From an uncultured Roseicyclus sp. (GTDB lineage: Bacteria; Pseudomonadota; Alphaproteobacteria; Rhodobacterales; Rhodobacteraceae), in NCBI GenBank assembly GCA_947500415.1, contig CANMRT010000002.1, forward strand, positions 620,001-684,000: a DNA stretch of 64,000 bases. Reading direction: 5' to 3'. This document shows positions 56,669 through 64,000 of this stretch, one piece after another (the stretch's first letter is position 1; each line of letters opens with the position of its first letter). The position numbers were made by a program, and so were the translations under genes. Below the pieces are notes generated by a model, which was given only the letters and a program-made list of their open reading frames with translations, did no database searches and had not been told where the DNA came from.

Positions 56669-57424
56669 ATGAACGAACGCGCAGACGTCTCAAAAGGGGC
56701 CAACCTGGCCAAATCCGCCCCAGCTTTCTTATCGGTTTGGGAAATCGACGCCTATTACGACGAAAGCTACATCGTCCAAAACGTGTCCTTCAACGTACAT
56801 GAGGGTGAGATTCTTGCCCTTTTGGGGCGCAACGGCGCAGGCAAAACTTCAACCCTGCGCACCCTCGCGCGGGTCGATGATCCTGCACTGCGCCACGGCG
56901 AAATCTGGTTGGATCACCAGCCCCTTCACAAGATGAAAAGCCATGAGGCTGCGGCCGCTGGTCTCGGCCTCGTACCGGAGGATCGCCGTATCATTCCCGG
57001 CCTGACCGTTGAGGAAAACCTGAAGCTCGCCCAAATTGCCCCGCCGGTCGGTTGGTCATTCGAGCGCCTTTATGAGCTGTTCCCCCGCCTCGGCGAACGT
57101 CGCAAGCAAGAGGGCGTCACGCTTTCGGGCGGCGAACAGCAGATGCTTGCGATCGCCCGCGCTTTGGCGCGTGACGTAAAGGTGCTGCTACTTGACGAAC
57201 CCTATGAGGGCCTCGCGCCCGTAATCGTTCAGGAAATCGCCAAGACGCTTAATGTGATCCGCGAACAGGGCATCACCACGGTCATTGTGGAACAGAACGC
57301 CGTTGCGGCCCTGAACCTCGCCGACCGCGCGGTGATCCTTGATACTGGAAGCGTGGTCTTTGACGGATCGGCCAAGGAAGTGTTGGACAACAAGGAACTG
57401 CGCGAGGAATATCTCGCCATTTGA
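56669..57424 (+). CDS. livF: ABC transporter ATP-binding protein, LivF family
   Basis: 251 residues. Walker A GRNGAGKTS, Q-loop LVPEDRRIIPGLTVEENL, signature LSGGEQQMLAIARAL and Walker B VLLLDEPYEGLAP all present. An extra 20 residues precede the usual LivF start. Last gene of the transporter, then a strong terminator. Confidence 0.93.
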   Translation: MNERADVSKGANLAKSAPAFLSVWEIDAYYDESYIVQNVSFNVHEGEILALLGRNGAGKTSTLRTLARVDDPALRHGEIWLDHQPLHKMKSHEAAAAGLGLVPEDRRIIPGLTVEENLKLAQIAPPVGWSFERLYELFPRLGERRKQEGVTLSGGEQQMLAIARALARDVKVLLLDEPYEGLAPVIVQEIAKTLNVIREQGITTVIVEQNAVAALNLADRAVILDTGSVVFDGSAKEVLDNKELREEYLAI

Positions 57425-57449
57425 CGCATCCTGGCTTCGCAAGAAATCG

Positions 57450-57478
57450 GCCCGCAGCACCCCTGCGGGCTTTTTTTT
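57450..57478 (+). terminator. Terminator of the transporter operon
   Basis: GCCCGCAG (57450-57457) and CTGCGGGC (57463-57470) form a perfect 8-bp stem around CACCC, followed by eight T. Confidence 0.95.
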
Positions 57479-57527
57479 ATTCGGGAGTGAAAGGATGGCT
57501 TTCATCTTGTAGCAGGTTAGGTCAGAA

Positions 57528-57536
57528 ATTTGTAAG
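57528..57536. promoter_or_regulatory. TTTGTAA half site before the LysR gene
   Basis: ATTTGTAAG lies 27 bases in front of the ATG at 57563 and matches one arm of the palindrome upstream of the transporter operon. Short, so chance cannot be excluded. Confidence 0.35.
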
Positions 57537-57562
57537 CTCCCCTTTCTCTTTCAGCGCCCCAA

Positions 57563-58447
57563 ATGACCATTCGCCTTCTCAAAACGCTCGTTGCCGTGGC
57601 CGACACGAAGACCTTCAGCGCCGCTGCCGAAGTGGTCCATGTCACCCATGCTGCCGTCAGCCAGCAAATGCGCACGTTGGAGGCTGACCTTGGCTTTACT
57701 CTATTTGACCGAACCAAACGCACCCCCACCCTGACACCAGCGGGGCAGCAAGTTGTAGAACGCGCCCGCAACCTGATCGCGGACTACGACGGCCTAGCAG
57801 CCTCTGTACTTTCCGATGATGGCCTTTCCGGCACTCTCAAACTCGGTGCCCTGCGGACAACTCTGACTGGTCTGACACCGCAGGCCATGGCGATCCTGAA
57901 GACCCGCTTTCCTGAGGTCGGCCTCTACATCCGCCCTGGTCTGACCAGTGCGCTATTGACCGACCTGCAACGCGGTGAGCTGGACGCAGCCCTGGTCTCC
58001 AAACCACACCTTCTGCCAGCAGGTCTGGTCTTCCATGATCTTGTGCAAGAACCGTTGGAGCTGATCTGTTCGCTGGACGAGCCCGAAAATGATCCACTCA
58101 TCCTGCTCATCAAGCGGCCCTACATCCGCTTCAATAGAAATGCGGTCGTGGGCACTTTGATCGACAATTGGATCACGTCCAAGGATTTACAGGTCTCCGA
58201 GACCATGGAACTCGACAGCCTTGAAGCGATCACCGGAATGGTTCACGCCAACCTTGGCGTTTCGATTGTGCCCCGCCTTGCCGTCCCGCCCATCGAAGCA
58301 GCGCCCGTCAAACGCCTCCGCCTGGGCGACGATGCGCCGACCCGCACCCTTGGATTGGCCCATGTCGATCACCCGCTAAAGGCCCGTGCCGTCACGGAAT
58401 TCCTCGCCGTATTGCGCAACGTGCTGGAGCATCAAGGTGCCGGTTGA
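57563..58447 (+). CDS. LysR family transcriptional regulator
   Basis: 294 residues. The winged helix is at the N-terminus (TIRLLKTLVAVADTKTFSAAAEVVHVTHAAVSQQMRTLEADLGFTLFDRTKRTPTLTPAG), followed by a substrate-binding fold. Being directly downstream of the transporter and just upstream of a permease gene makes either its natural target. The inducer is unknown. Confidence 0.92.
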   Translation: MTIRLLKTLVAVADTKTFSAAAEVVHVTHAAVSQQMRTLEADLGFTLFDRTKRTPTLTPAGQQVVERARNLIADYDGLAASVLSDDGLSGTLKLGALRTTLTGLTPQAMAILKTRFPEVGLYIRPGLTSALLTDLQRGELDAALVSKPHLLPAGLVFHDLVQEPLELICSLDEPENDPLILLIKRPYIRFNRNAVVGTLIDNWITSKDLQVSETMELDSLEAITGMVHANLGVSIVPRLAVPPIEAAPVKRLRLGDDAPTRTLGLAHVDHPLKARAVTEFLAVLRNVLEHQGAG

Positions 58448-58448
58448 G

Positions 58449-59177
58449 ATGATCGTCTACCTCCTCCTCGGCGCCGCCGCCGGAGGCTTCATCAACGGAC
58501 TTTCCGGCACCGGTACGGCCCTGTTCGCACTAGGATTCTACCTTGTTGTGCTGGACCCTGTGACCGCCGTGGCCATTGTAGCATTGATGTCGGTTATCGC
58601 AGGCATCCAAGGCCTCTGGGTCGTGCGCGGTGCGATATTCGAAAACCCGAAACGCCTTCTGCGCTTCGTGATCCCAGGCCTTCTGGGCGTGCCATGCGGC
58701 GTCTGGCTTCTCGGCGGGTTGGACGCCACTTTCCTGCGCCTTGGCGTCGCGGCATTTCTGATCCTCTACGGCGGCTATTTCGCCTTTCGCAAAGCCCTGC
58801 CCGCTTTCTCACGCCCAACCCCAGTGGTTGATAGCATGGTTGGCGGCATCGGTGGCCTTTTGGGCGGCGCGGCAGGCATGTCTGGCGCCCTTCCATCAAT
58901 GTGGATGTCCCTGCGTCCTTGGACGAAGTATGAAACCCGCGCGGTCCTGCAGCCGTTTAACATGGTGATGCTGGTGACGACCGTCACCCTTCTGTTTTCC
59001 CGAGGCGCTTACGAAGGATCGCTGCCCGCGCTTGCCATCACAATCCCCAGCGGCCTTTTCGCCGCACAAGTCGGAATATTCGTCTTCAAGCGCCTCAGCG
59101 ACACGGGCTTTCGCCGTATCCTGATCCTTCTGACGCTGGCGATGGGCCTTGGAATTTTGGCGAGCGAATTGCTCTAG
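58449..59177 (+). CDS. TauE/SafE-like anion exporter
   Basis: 242 residues from the ATG at 58449 (AAGGTG upstream); a GTG at 58437 would overlap the LysR stop and add four residues. Eight membrane segments with the TauE repeat (GAAAGGFINGLSGTGTALFALGFYL... and GGIGGLLGGAAGMSGALPSMWMSLR). Predicted to move sulfite or organic anions. Probably co-transcribed with the LysR gene. The stop overlaps the convergent fumarase subunit stop by four bases. Confidence 0.88.
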   Translation: MIVYLLLGAAAGGFINGLSGTGTALFALGFYLVVLDPVTAVAIVALMSVIAGIQGLWVVRGAIFENPKRLLRFVIPGLLGVPCGVWLLGGLDATFLRLGVAAFLILYGGYFAFRKALPAFSRPTPVVDSMVGGIGGLLGGAAGMSGALPSMWMSLRPWTKYETRAVLQPFNMVMLVTTVTLLFSRGAYEGSLPALAITIPSGLFAAQVGIFVFKRLSDTGFRRILILLTLAMGLGILASELL

Positions 59178-59839
59178 ATCACCTCGTCGGTGCGATCATC
59201 ACTCTCTCCATAGCGCTTGAGCACCGCTGGCTTAGTCCCCTCATAGACTCGCGCAACATTCTCAGCGATCTTGGCATTCTCGCGCTCGAACAGACAGTCT
59301 CCGTTGAGGTCGGAGGCAACGATGAACGGCCCCATCTTGTTGCACTTCAGAACCCACATAGCCTGGGCGAGACCAAGCTCCTCATTCCAATGCACGGCTT
59401 CCACATTTTCCACCCCTCGCCCCAAAAGTGCGCCAGTGCCATAGCCAACGGTCGACAAGTAAACAGCCCCATTGGGCACAAAGTATTCCTTGTAGTCCTT
59501 CGAGGTCATGCCGCCCTTGCCCACGATCAGCTTCGCGCCGGTCTTGGCCATCCATTCGGGCAACCACTTGGCAAAGCGGAAGCTCGCCGTCGCTGTCACG
59601 GCCCCCATGTCGAACGAGCCATCCTCATTGATCCGCGCCGCAGGCGAGCAGTGGAAATTGGCAGCCGATTGTGCGGGCAACTCCATCGGGATGTTCGCCC
59701 GCTCCTCCAGCGCGCGCATGTAAACGCCCTCCCGCGCCGTATACATCAGGCCCGACAGGTAGACGACATCGCCAAGGCGCAGCTCCGCGATGGCCTCGTC
59801 GGTGGGCGTGGTGGAGAGTGTGATTTCCCGCGGGCTCAT
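59174..59839 (-). CDS. Class I fumarase/tartrate dehydratase-type, beta subunit
   Basis: 221 residues from the ATG at 59839 with AGGAG upstream. The C-terminal (swivelling) domain of class I hydro-lyases: TPTDEAIAELRLGDVVYLSGLMYTAREGVYMRALEE, KWLPEWMAKTGAKLIVGKGGMTSKDYKEYFVPNGAVYLSTVGYGTGALLGRGVE. The reverse-strand frame is open far upstream, but the Shine-Dalgarno and homology support this start. Works with the alpha subunit encoded just upstream. Substrate may be fumarate/malate, tartrate or mesaconate. Confidence 0.88.
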   Translation of the reverse strand: MSPREITLSTTPTDEAIAELRLGDVVYLSGLMYTAREGVYMRALEERANIPMELPAQSAANFHCSPAARINEDGSFDMGAVTATASFRFAKWLPEWMAKTGAKLIVGKGGMTSKDYKEYFVPNGAVYLSTVGYGTGALLGRGVENVEAVHWNEELGLAQAMWVLKCNKMGPFIVASDLNGDCLFERENAKIAENVARVYEGTKPAVLKRYGESDDRTDEVI

Positions 59840-59936
59840 GGGGTCGCTCCTGGAATGGTGAGGGGGTGGGCCGGTGACATTTGCAAGTCGACGACACCCT
59901 TGCCCACCCAATGAATTTTTCTGTGAAAATTCATTG

Positions 59937-60893
59937 TCATTCCGCCGCCTCCTGCACCGGTTCCCACTCCACTGTCTCGCGCCGTTGGTAGTCCGTAAAC
60001 CAATCAGGGTCCGTGCGATGCCCCACCCGCCCGTCGGCATGGATGCGCGCCACCGCGCGGCGGGACGACAGGCAGAAAGCATGGACGGACATCGGCATGC
60101 CGCCTGTGTGGCAGTAACCCACTTCAATATTACAATCTATCACCATGTTTTTGCCCACAAATCCCATGGCGCCCATGCCGATGGAATTGCCCAATTCCTT
60201 GAACTCATCCTCCATCTCGGCAATCCGTGGGTCGGAATTGCGGCTGCCGACAATCCGCAACGTCGAGGCGCGCTTGCCAAGGGTCATGCAAATGTCCTTC
60301 GACCCGCCGAGCCCGATCCCGATGATCGCCGGCTGACACGCCAGACCGCGCTTGCCGAACGCCATCAGGCTGTCGAGGTAGAACCGCTTGATCCCTTGCA
60401 CCCCGTCACTCGGAAACAGCATCCGGTAATCAGTACCAAACAACCCGCCTTTGTGGACGGTGATCAGGTCGACCCACTCCCCCTCCGGCTCGAACCCGTA
60501 TTCAATCTCAGGCGCGCCGATGCCGACATTGTTGTCGTGATCCGTCCGCCACAAAGGATGTACCCGGTTGGGCCTCAGCGGCACGCCGTTGGTGGCATTA
60601 GCCGTGGCCCGGCGCAGCGCCGCTTCCAGCGCAACCATGCCGCCCTCGACCCGTGCCTCGTTGCCCATTTTCACGAACCACCTCGGCACGCCGGTATCGC
60701 CACACATTGCGCGCCGATCTTCCTTAGCAGCCTCATAGTTCTCCAACATGGCCTTCAGCACAAAGGAAGACAGGTCGCCATCCTCCGTCCGCGCAGCCTC
60801 CTGCAACCCATTGAGGTAATCCTGTGGGATCTCGATGGCGGCCTTGTCCATGAGGGTTTCAGCGGTCGATTGGATAACGGATATCGGGATCAT
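59937..60893 (-). CDS. Class I fumarase/tartrate dehydratase-type, alpha subunit
   Basis: 318 residues, the catalytic Fe-S domain of class I fumarate hydratase. Cys in RRAMCGDTGVP, CQPAIIGIGLGGSKDICMTLGKRA and the later GYCHTGGMP are candidates for the three cluster ligands. HPLWRTDHDNNVGIGAPEIEY is a family landmark. Separated from the beta gene by 97 bases and downstream of the flavoprotein gene in the same direction. Confidence 0.9.
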   Translation of the reverse strand: MIPISVIQSTAETLMDKAAIEIPQDYLNGLQEAARTEDGDLSSFVLKAMLENYEAAKEDRRAMCGDTGVPRWFVKMGNEARVEGGMVALEAALRRATANATNGVPLRPNRVHPLWRTDHDNNVGIGAPEIEYGFEPEGEWVDLITVHKGGLFGTDYRMLFPSDGVQGIKRFYLDSLMAFGKRGLACQPAIIGIGLGGSKDICMTLGKRASTLRIVGSRNSDPRIAEMEDEFKELGNSIGMGAMGFVGKNMVIDCNIEVGYCHTGGMPMSVHAFCLSSRRAVARIHADGRVGHRTDPDWFTDYQRRETVEWEPVQEAAE

Positions 60894-60966
60894 CGGATCG
60901 CTCCTTCATCTTGGCCGTACAACTCCGGGGGTTTGGGAGCTGGTCCCCATTTTTCCACGCCCAGGA

Positions 60967-62718
60967 TCATTGCGCAGCCACCAGTGTTTCGGGCTCGCCA
61001 TCGGGCAAAATCGACTCGCCCGGGCGAACGATGGTAAACCGAACGGGTTCGCGGGCGACCGTCACTGCATCGCCATCCATCCGAGCGACGGTAAACTCGC
61101 TGTCCTCCATCGCGCCCGGCTGAGGGAAATCCTCCCGGAAATGGGCCCCGCGGGAATTTTCGCGGGCGATCCCCGCCTTGGTGATCACCTCCGACACATC
61201 GCAGAGCGACCGCAAGTTCAGCCAATCGTGCCATGTCAGATTGAAAGCGAGATTGTCACTCGAAACACCCACATCCATCAGTGCGTTCGAGACCTTGGCG
61301 ATGCCATCCAGGCCCCGCTTCATTCCCGCCTCGGTCCGCATCACGCCAACCTCGTCCCACATAATGTCCTGCAATTTCTTTCGCAGGGGGAGGATCAGAT
61401 CAGGCTTCCTCGAAAGCGGATAAATCGCGCGCTCGACCTCTGCAGCCAGCACTTCCTTATCAGGCTCGCGCAAGCTCATGCCCGCAACATCCACACCCAT
61501 CGTGTCGCCCGCGATTCCACCATAAACCGTTGAATTCGCGACGCCATTCCCACCAAGCCGATTAGACCCGTGGGCACCACCGGCATCCTCACCGGCAACG
61601 TAAAGCCCCTCCATTTCGGTCCGCGTGTCGACATCCACAACGACACCGCCCATGAAGTAATGCGCCGTGGGCACCACCTCGACCTGCCCGCCAGCCAGGT
61701 CAAACCCGCTGTCGGCACAGCGCTTGACCATGCCCTTGAACTTCTTCGCCACCCATTCCGGCCCGAGGTGGGACATCGAGATAAAGACTCCCTCCTGCTC
61801 CGGATTGTTGTTCTTGCGCATCTCGGCATAGATCCCGCGGCTGACCACATCGCGGGTCGCGCGTTCGCCCTTGCCGTCGTAGTCGAACATGAAGCGTTGC
61901 CCGGAATGGCTGATCAATTGCCCACCCGCGCCGCGCAGGCCTTCCTCCAACACCGTGCCGGTCATCCGCGTGTGATCGCCCGCCAGCAGGCCTGTCGGGT
62001 GGAACTGCACCATCTCCATATCGCGCAAGCTGAGGCCCGCGCGCAATGCCATGGCGAGGCCGTCCATCGTCTTGTCGCCAGAGGGCGTGTGATACTTATA
62101 CATCGTGGGCCCGCCGCCGGTGCCCATCATCACGGTCTTGGCGCGCACAAAGCGGAACCCACCGGTGCGCATGTCGATCATCAAAACACCCGCCAAGGCG
62201 CTGCCGTCCTTCGTGGGGATCAAACCCACGGCGCGATGCTCCTGCAGCTTTTCGACACCGCTGGCGAGTACCTTTTCCATCAGCCGGTTAATGATCTCAA
62301 TGCCCGTCAGGTCGCCCTTGTGCACTGTGCGGTCGGCGGTTTGCCCGGCAAAGGCTTTCTGATGCAGCGAGCCGTCCGGATTGCGGTCGAAGAAACAACC
62401 GACCTCATTCTCCAACTCACGGATGCGCACCACGGCCTGTTCGCACAGTCGCCACGCCATGTCCTGGTTCGGCAGCCACTTGCCACCGTTGATCGTATCC
62501 ATGAAGTGCCGCTCGACCGTGTCGCCGCCACCCAGCGCCACGTTATATCCGCCCTGCACCATTCGCGTGCAGCCGCATTTCCCGATCAAGCCCTTAACGG
62601 CGATGGTAATCTTCGTGCCCTCGGGCGCCGTCTGTTGCGCGTGAAGCGCCGCAAAGAGCCCCGCCCCTCCGGTACCGAGGATCAGGATATCCGTGTCGTG
62701 ACGTTCAATCGAAACCAT
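60967..62718 (-). CDS. Succinate dehydrogenase/fumarate reductase-like flavoprotein
   Basis: 583 residues from the ATG at 62718. Rossmann FAD site DILILGTGGAGLFAALHA, later RTVHKGDLTG, MVQFHPTGL, THYFMGG-like TAHYFMGGVVVD and LYVAGEDAGGAHGSNRLGGN, so a full fumarate-reductase/SdhA core. The segment aligned with the covalent-FAD motif SHTVAAQGG reads GCTRMVQGG, so the anchoring His is Cys and FAD is probably held non-covalently. It is preceded on the same strand by two membrane anchors and an Fe-S subunit. Confidence 0.9.
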   Translation of the reverse strand: MVSIERHDTDILILGTGGAGLFAALHAQQTAPEGTKITIAVKGLIGKCGCTRMVQGGYNVALGGGDTVERHFMDTINGGKWLPNQDMAWRLCEQAVVRIRELENEVGCFFDRNPDGSLHQKAFAGQTADRTVHKGDLTGIEIINRLMEKVLASGVEKLQEHRAVGLIPTKDGSALAGVLMIDMRTGGFRFVRAKTVMMGTGGGPTMYKYHTPSGDKTMDGLAMALRAGLSLRDMEMVQFHPTGLLAGDHTRMTGTVLEEGLRGAGGQLISHSGQRFMFDYDGKGERATRDVVSRGIYAEMRKNNNPEQEGVFISMSHLGPEWVAKKFKGMVKRCADSGFDLAGGQVEVVPTAHYFMGGVVVDVDTRTEMEGLYVAGEDAGGAHGSNRLGGNGVANSTVYGGIAGDTMGVDVAGMSLREPDKEVLAAEVERAIYPLSRKPDLILPLRKKLQDIMWDEVGVMRTEAGMKRGLDGIAKVSNALMDVGVSSDNLAFNLTWHDWLNLRSLCDVSEVITKAGIARENSRGAHFREDFPQPGAMEDSEFTVARMDGDAVTVAREPVRFTIVRPGESILPDGEPETLVAAQ

Positions 62719-62719
62719 C

Positions 62720-63061
62720 TCACACCGCCTGTAGGAAAAACGCGCCCGCAATCAGGAACGAGATTGCCGCCGCCCCCGCCGCCAGGCTCTTTTGTGCGGG
62801 CCGCCAAGGCAGCCATTCCAATGCCAACACGCGCAAGCCGCCGAACATGTGAACCGCCAATAGGAAAACGAGGCCAAATTCAGCGACCTTCACCAGCGTA
62901 GCTTCCGTCAGCGCCAAGAAACCATCGAGCCGCCCAGGATCGGAGACTGCCATGGCCAGCACCCAAAAATGCAGCGGCAGGAATGCCGCGAGGGCCACAC
63001 CGGACAGCCGATGAACGATGTAGGCAATCCACAAGGGATGGGCGCGGGCTGGGGCCTTCAT
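62720..63061 (-). CDS. Respiratory complex membrane anchor 1 (SdhC/FrdC-like)
   Basis: 113 residues from the ATG at 63061. Three membrane segments with the cytochrome b anchor motif YIVHRLSGVALAAFLPLHFWVLAMAV (two His), then LVFLLAVHMFGGLRVLAL. The His in helices I-II are candidate haem ligands. Its start overlaps the stop of anchor 2 by four bases. Confidence 0.85.
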   Translation of the reverse strand: MKAPARAHPLWIAYIVHRLSGVALAAFLPLHFWVLAMAVSDPGRLDGFLALTEATLVKVAEFGLVFLLAVHMFGGLRVLALEWLPWRPAQKSLAAGAAAISFLIAGAFFLQAV

Positions 63062-63402
63062 GTTACCACCCCCGCGAATGTCACGGCCCAGACCGCGCGT
63101 GCGCCAAGGGCAAAGAACGCGAGGCCCATGCCCCACATCAAGACATCAAGCGCGCGGCCCTGAACCCTGCCCCATTCGTGCGCAATGACCCGCAATCCGA
63201 TCGCGCCATGGATCGACACCGCCACCACAAACAGACCGTAGAACAGGAACCACAGGACCGAGCCTTGCGTGCGCCCAAGTATCTCAGCCGCACTCAAACC
63301 GCCTTGGATCGCGTAGATCATCACAGCGATATGGCCGAGCACGAACGGTCCCATCAAAAGCGCCGTAATGCGCTGCGCCATATAGAGCCGCAAACCGAGC
63401 AT
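63058..63402 (-). CDS. Respiratory complex membrane anchor 2 (SdhD/FrdD-like)
   Basis: 114 residues, three membrane segments. Opening MLGLRLYMAQRITALLMGPFVLGHIAVMIYA and the helix FLFYGLFVVAVSIHGAIGLRVIAHEW repeat the SdhC/D pattern, each with an intramembrane His. Start overlaps the Fe-S gene stop by one base (TAATG). Probably anchors the complex and carries quinone chemistry. Confidence 0.83.
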   Translation of the reverse strand: MLGLRLYMAQRITALLMGPFVLGHIAVMIYAIQGGLSAAEILGRTQGSVLWFLFYGLFVVAVSIHGAIGLRVIAHEWGRVQGRALDVLMWGMGLAFFALGARAVWAVTFAGVVT

Positions 63403-64000
63403 TAGCGCCCCCTCCAGAAGAAGTTCTTTGCCGTCTCGCGCTTCAACCCGGCGATAGCCGACATCGGATCAAGCTCATTCGGGCAATAGAGAGTGCAGGA
63501 CCCCATCGAATGGCAGTTGTGGCACCCACCATCGCCGGAAACGGCATCAAGGATCGCAACGCTACCCTCATCCTTCGCATCATTCAGTAGCGTCCAGGCT
63601 CGCTGCAGCGCCGCTGGCCCCAGGTAGTCCGCGTTGCCAGCGACCGTGTCGCAGGCAGCATAGCAGACTGAGCAATTGATGCATTCGATCCCGGCATTTG
63701 CCTCCACCCGCGTGGCGCTGCCTTCATCGACCACCGCAATCGAATCATCACGAGTCAGCCCGCCGTGGTGAACGCCTTCCGCCGCCACCCATTTGTCAAA
63801 GAATGGATCCATGTCGACGGCCAAATCTTTGATAATCGGTAAGTTTCGAAGTGGACCGACATGGATCGCGGCACCGTCAGTCACCTTTGATACATGGGTT
63901 CGGCACGTCCAGCGCGGCACGCCGTTCACCATCATCGCGCAACTCCCACACATCCCCACGCGGCAGGCGAAGCGGTAGCTCAGCGTCGGATCAGCATTCT
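63402..64000 (-). CDS. Succinate dehydrogenase/fumarate reductase-like iron-sulfur subunit (partial)
   Basis: The gene runs off the right edge; about 199 residues are visible. A [2Fe-2S] plant-type motif (CRVGMCGSC...RWTC), a [4Fe-4S] motif (CINCSVCYAAC) and a third cluster site (CHNCHSMGSCTLYCP) are intact. It passes electrons between the flavoprotein and the membrane anchors. The start lies beyond 64000. Confidence 0.9.
   Translation of the reverse strand, partial: NADPTLSYRFACRVGMCGSCAMMVNGVPRWTCRTHVSKVTDGAAIHVGPLRNLPIIKDLAVDMDPFFDKWVAAEGVHHGGLTRDDSIAVVDEGSATRVEANAGIECINCSVCYAACDTVAGNADYLGPAALQRAWTLLNDAKDEGSVAILDAVSGDGGCHNCHSMGSCTLYCPNELDPMSAIAGLKRETAKNFFWRGR

Overview
The window looks like chromosomal DNA from an alphaproteobacterium of the Rhodobacteraceae, probably the marine Roseobacter lineage. 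This is inferred from the high GC, the gene content (split trp genes followed by moaC-moeA-lexA, comEC-gltX-gltA, DUF2927, XpaC/TelA, FolE2, MetZ), a GAAC-N7-GAAC type LexA operator, and a SAM-II riboswitch in front of metZ. I see no insertion sequence, integrase, CRISPR array, rRNA or obvious prophage, so most of the window reads as core chromosome with a few accessory pockets.

Layout. 1-7.6 kb: end of trpE, a YibQ-like deacetylase on the opposite strand, then a tightly overlapped trpG-trpD-(small membrane protein)-trpC-moaC-moeA run, and lexA under a triple LexA box. 7.8-15.3 kb: two tandem SLT-type lytic transglycosylase paralogues, a small membrane protein, a DUF1624 membrane protein, aminopeptidase N and an RTX repeat protein. 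15.4-23.4 kb: gatB, a LicD-like protein, DUF4177, bolA, a DnaJ-domain protein, DUF1963, a BaiN-type flavoprotein and a TrkH potassium channel. 23.5-24.6 kb: three very small genes whose products all carry TDxD motifs, two of them Tat-type lipoproteins with an 18-residue repeat, closed by a strong terminator. 24.6-28.4 kb: folE2 and a metZ-GNAT-amidotransferase operon behind a SAM-II riboswitch.

28.7-33.85 kb: a compact envelope-stress-like island (29-residue membrane peptide, XpaC-like protein, TelA-like protein, DUF2927 lipoprotein, exported protein, SPFH-GYF protein). 33.9-44.4 kb: PAS-GGDEF-EAL protein, cytochrome b561, malate synthase G, DUF2256, ComEC, gltX, gltA, and sufE, with four copies of a 16-bp palindromic repeat between the last two. 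44.6-51.9 kb: lipoprotein, rnd, purN, purM, a GT-A-like protein, tRNA(CAT), an EnvZ-like kinase, an MBL hydrolase and tRNA-Asn. 52-59.2 kb: a five-gene branched-chain amino acid/amide type ABC transporter followed by a LysR regulator and a TauE-like permease; TTTGTAA inverted repeats lie in front of the transporter and a half site in front of the regulator. 59.2-64.0 kb: a reverse-strand operon for a succinate dehydrogenase/fumarate reductase-like complex (FeS, two membrane anchors, flavoprotein) followed by a two-subunit class I fumarase, running off the right edge.

The best candidates for something undescribed are the TDxD small-protein cluster (23.5-24.6 kb), the palindrome tetrad (43.9 kb), and the XpaC/TelA/SPFH island. 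The respiratory-type complex at the right end is also unusual, because its flavoprotein lacks the histidine that normally holds FAD covalently.
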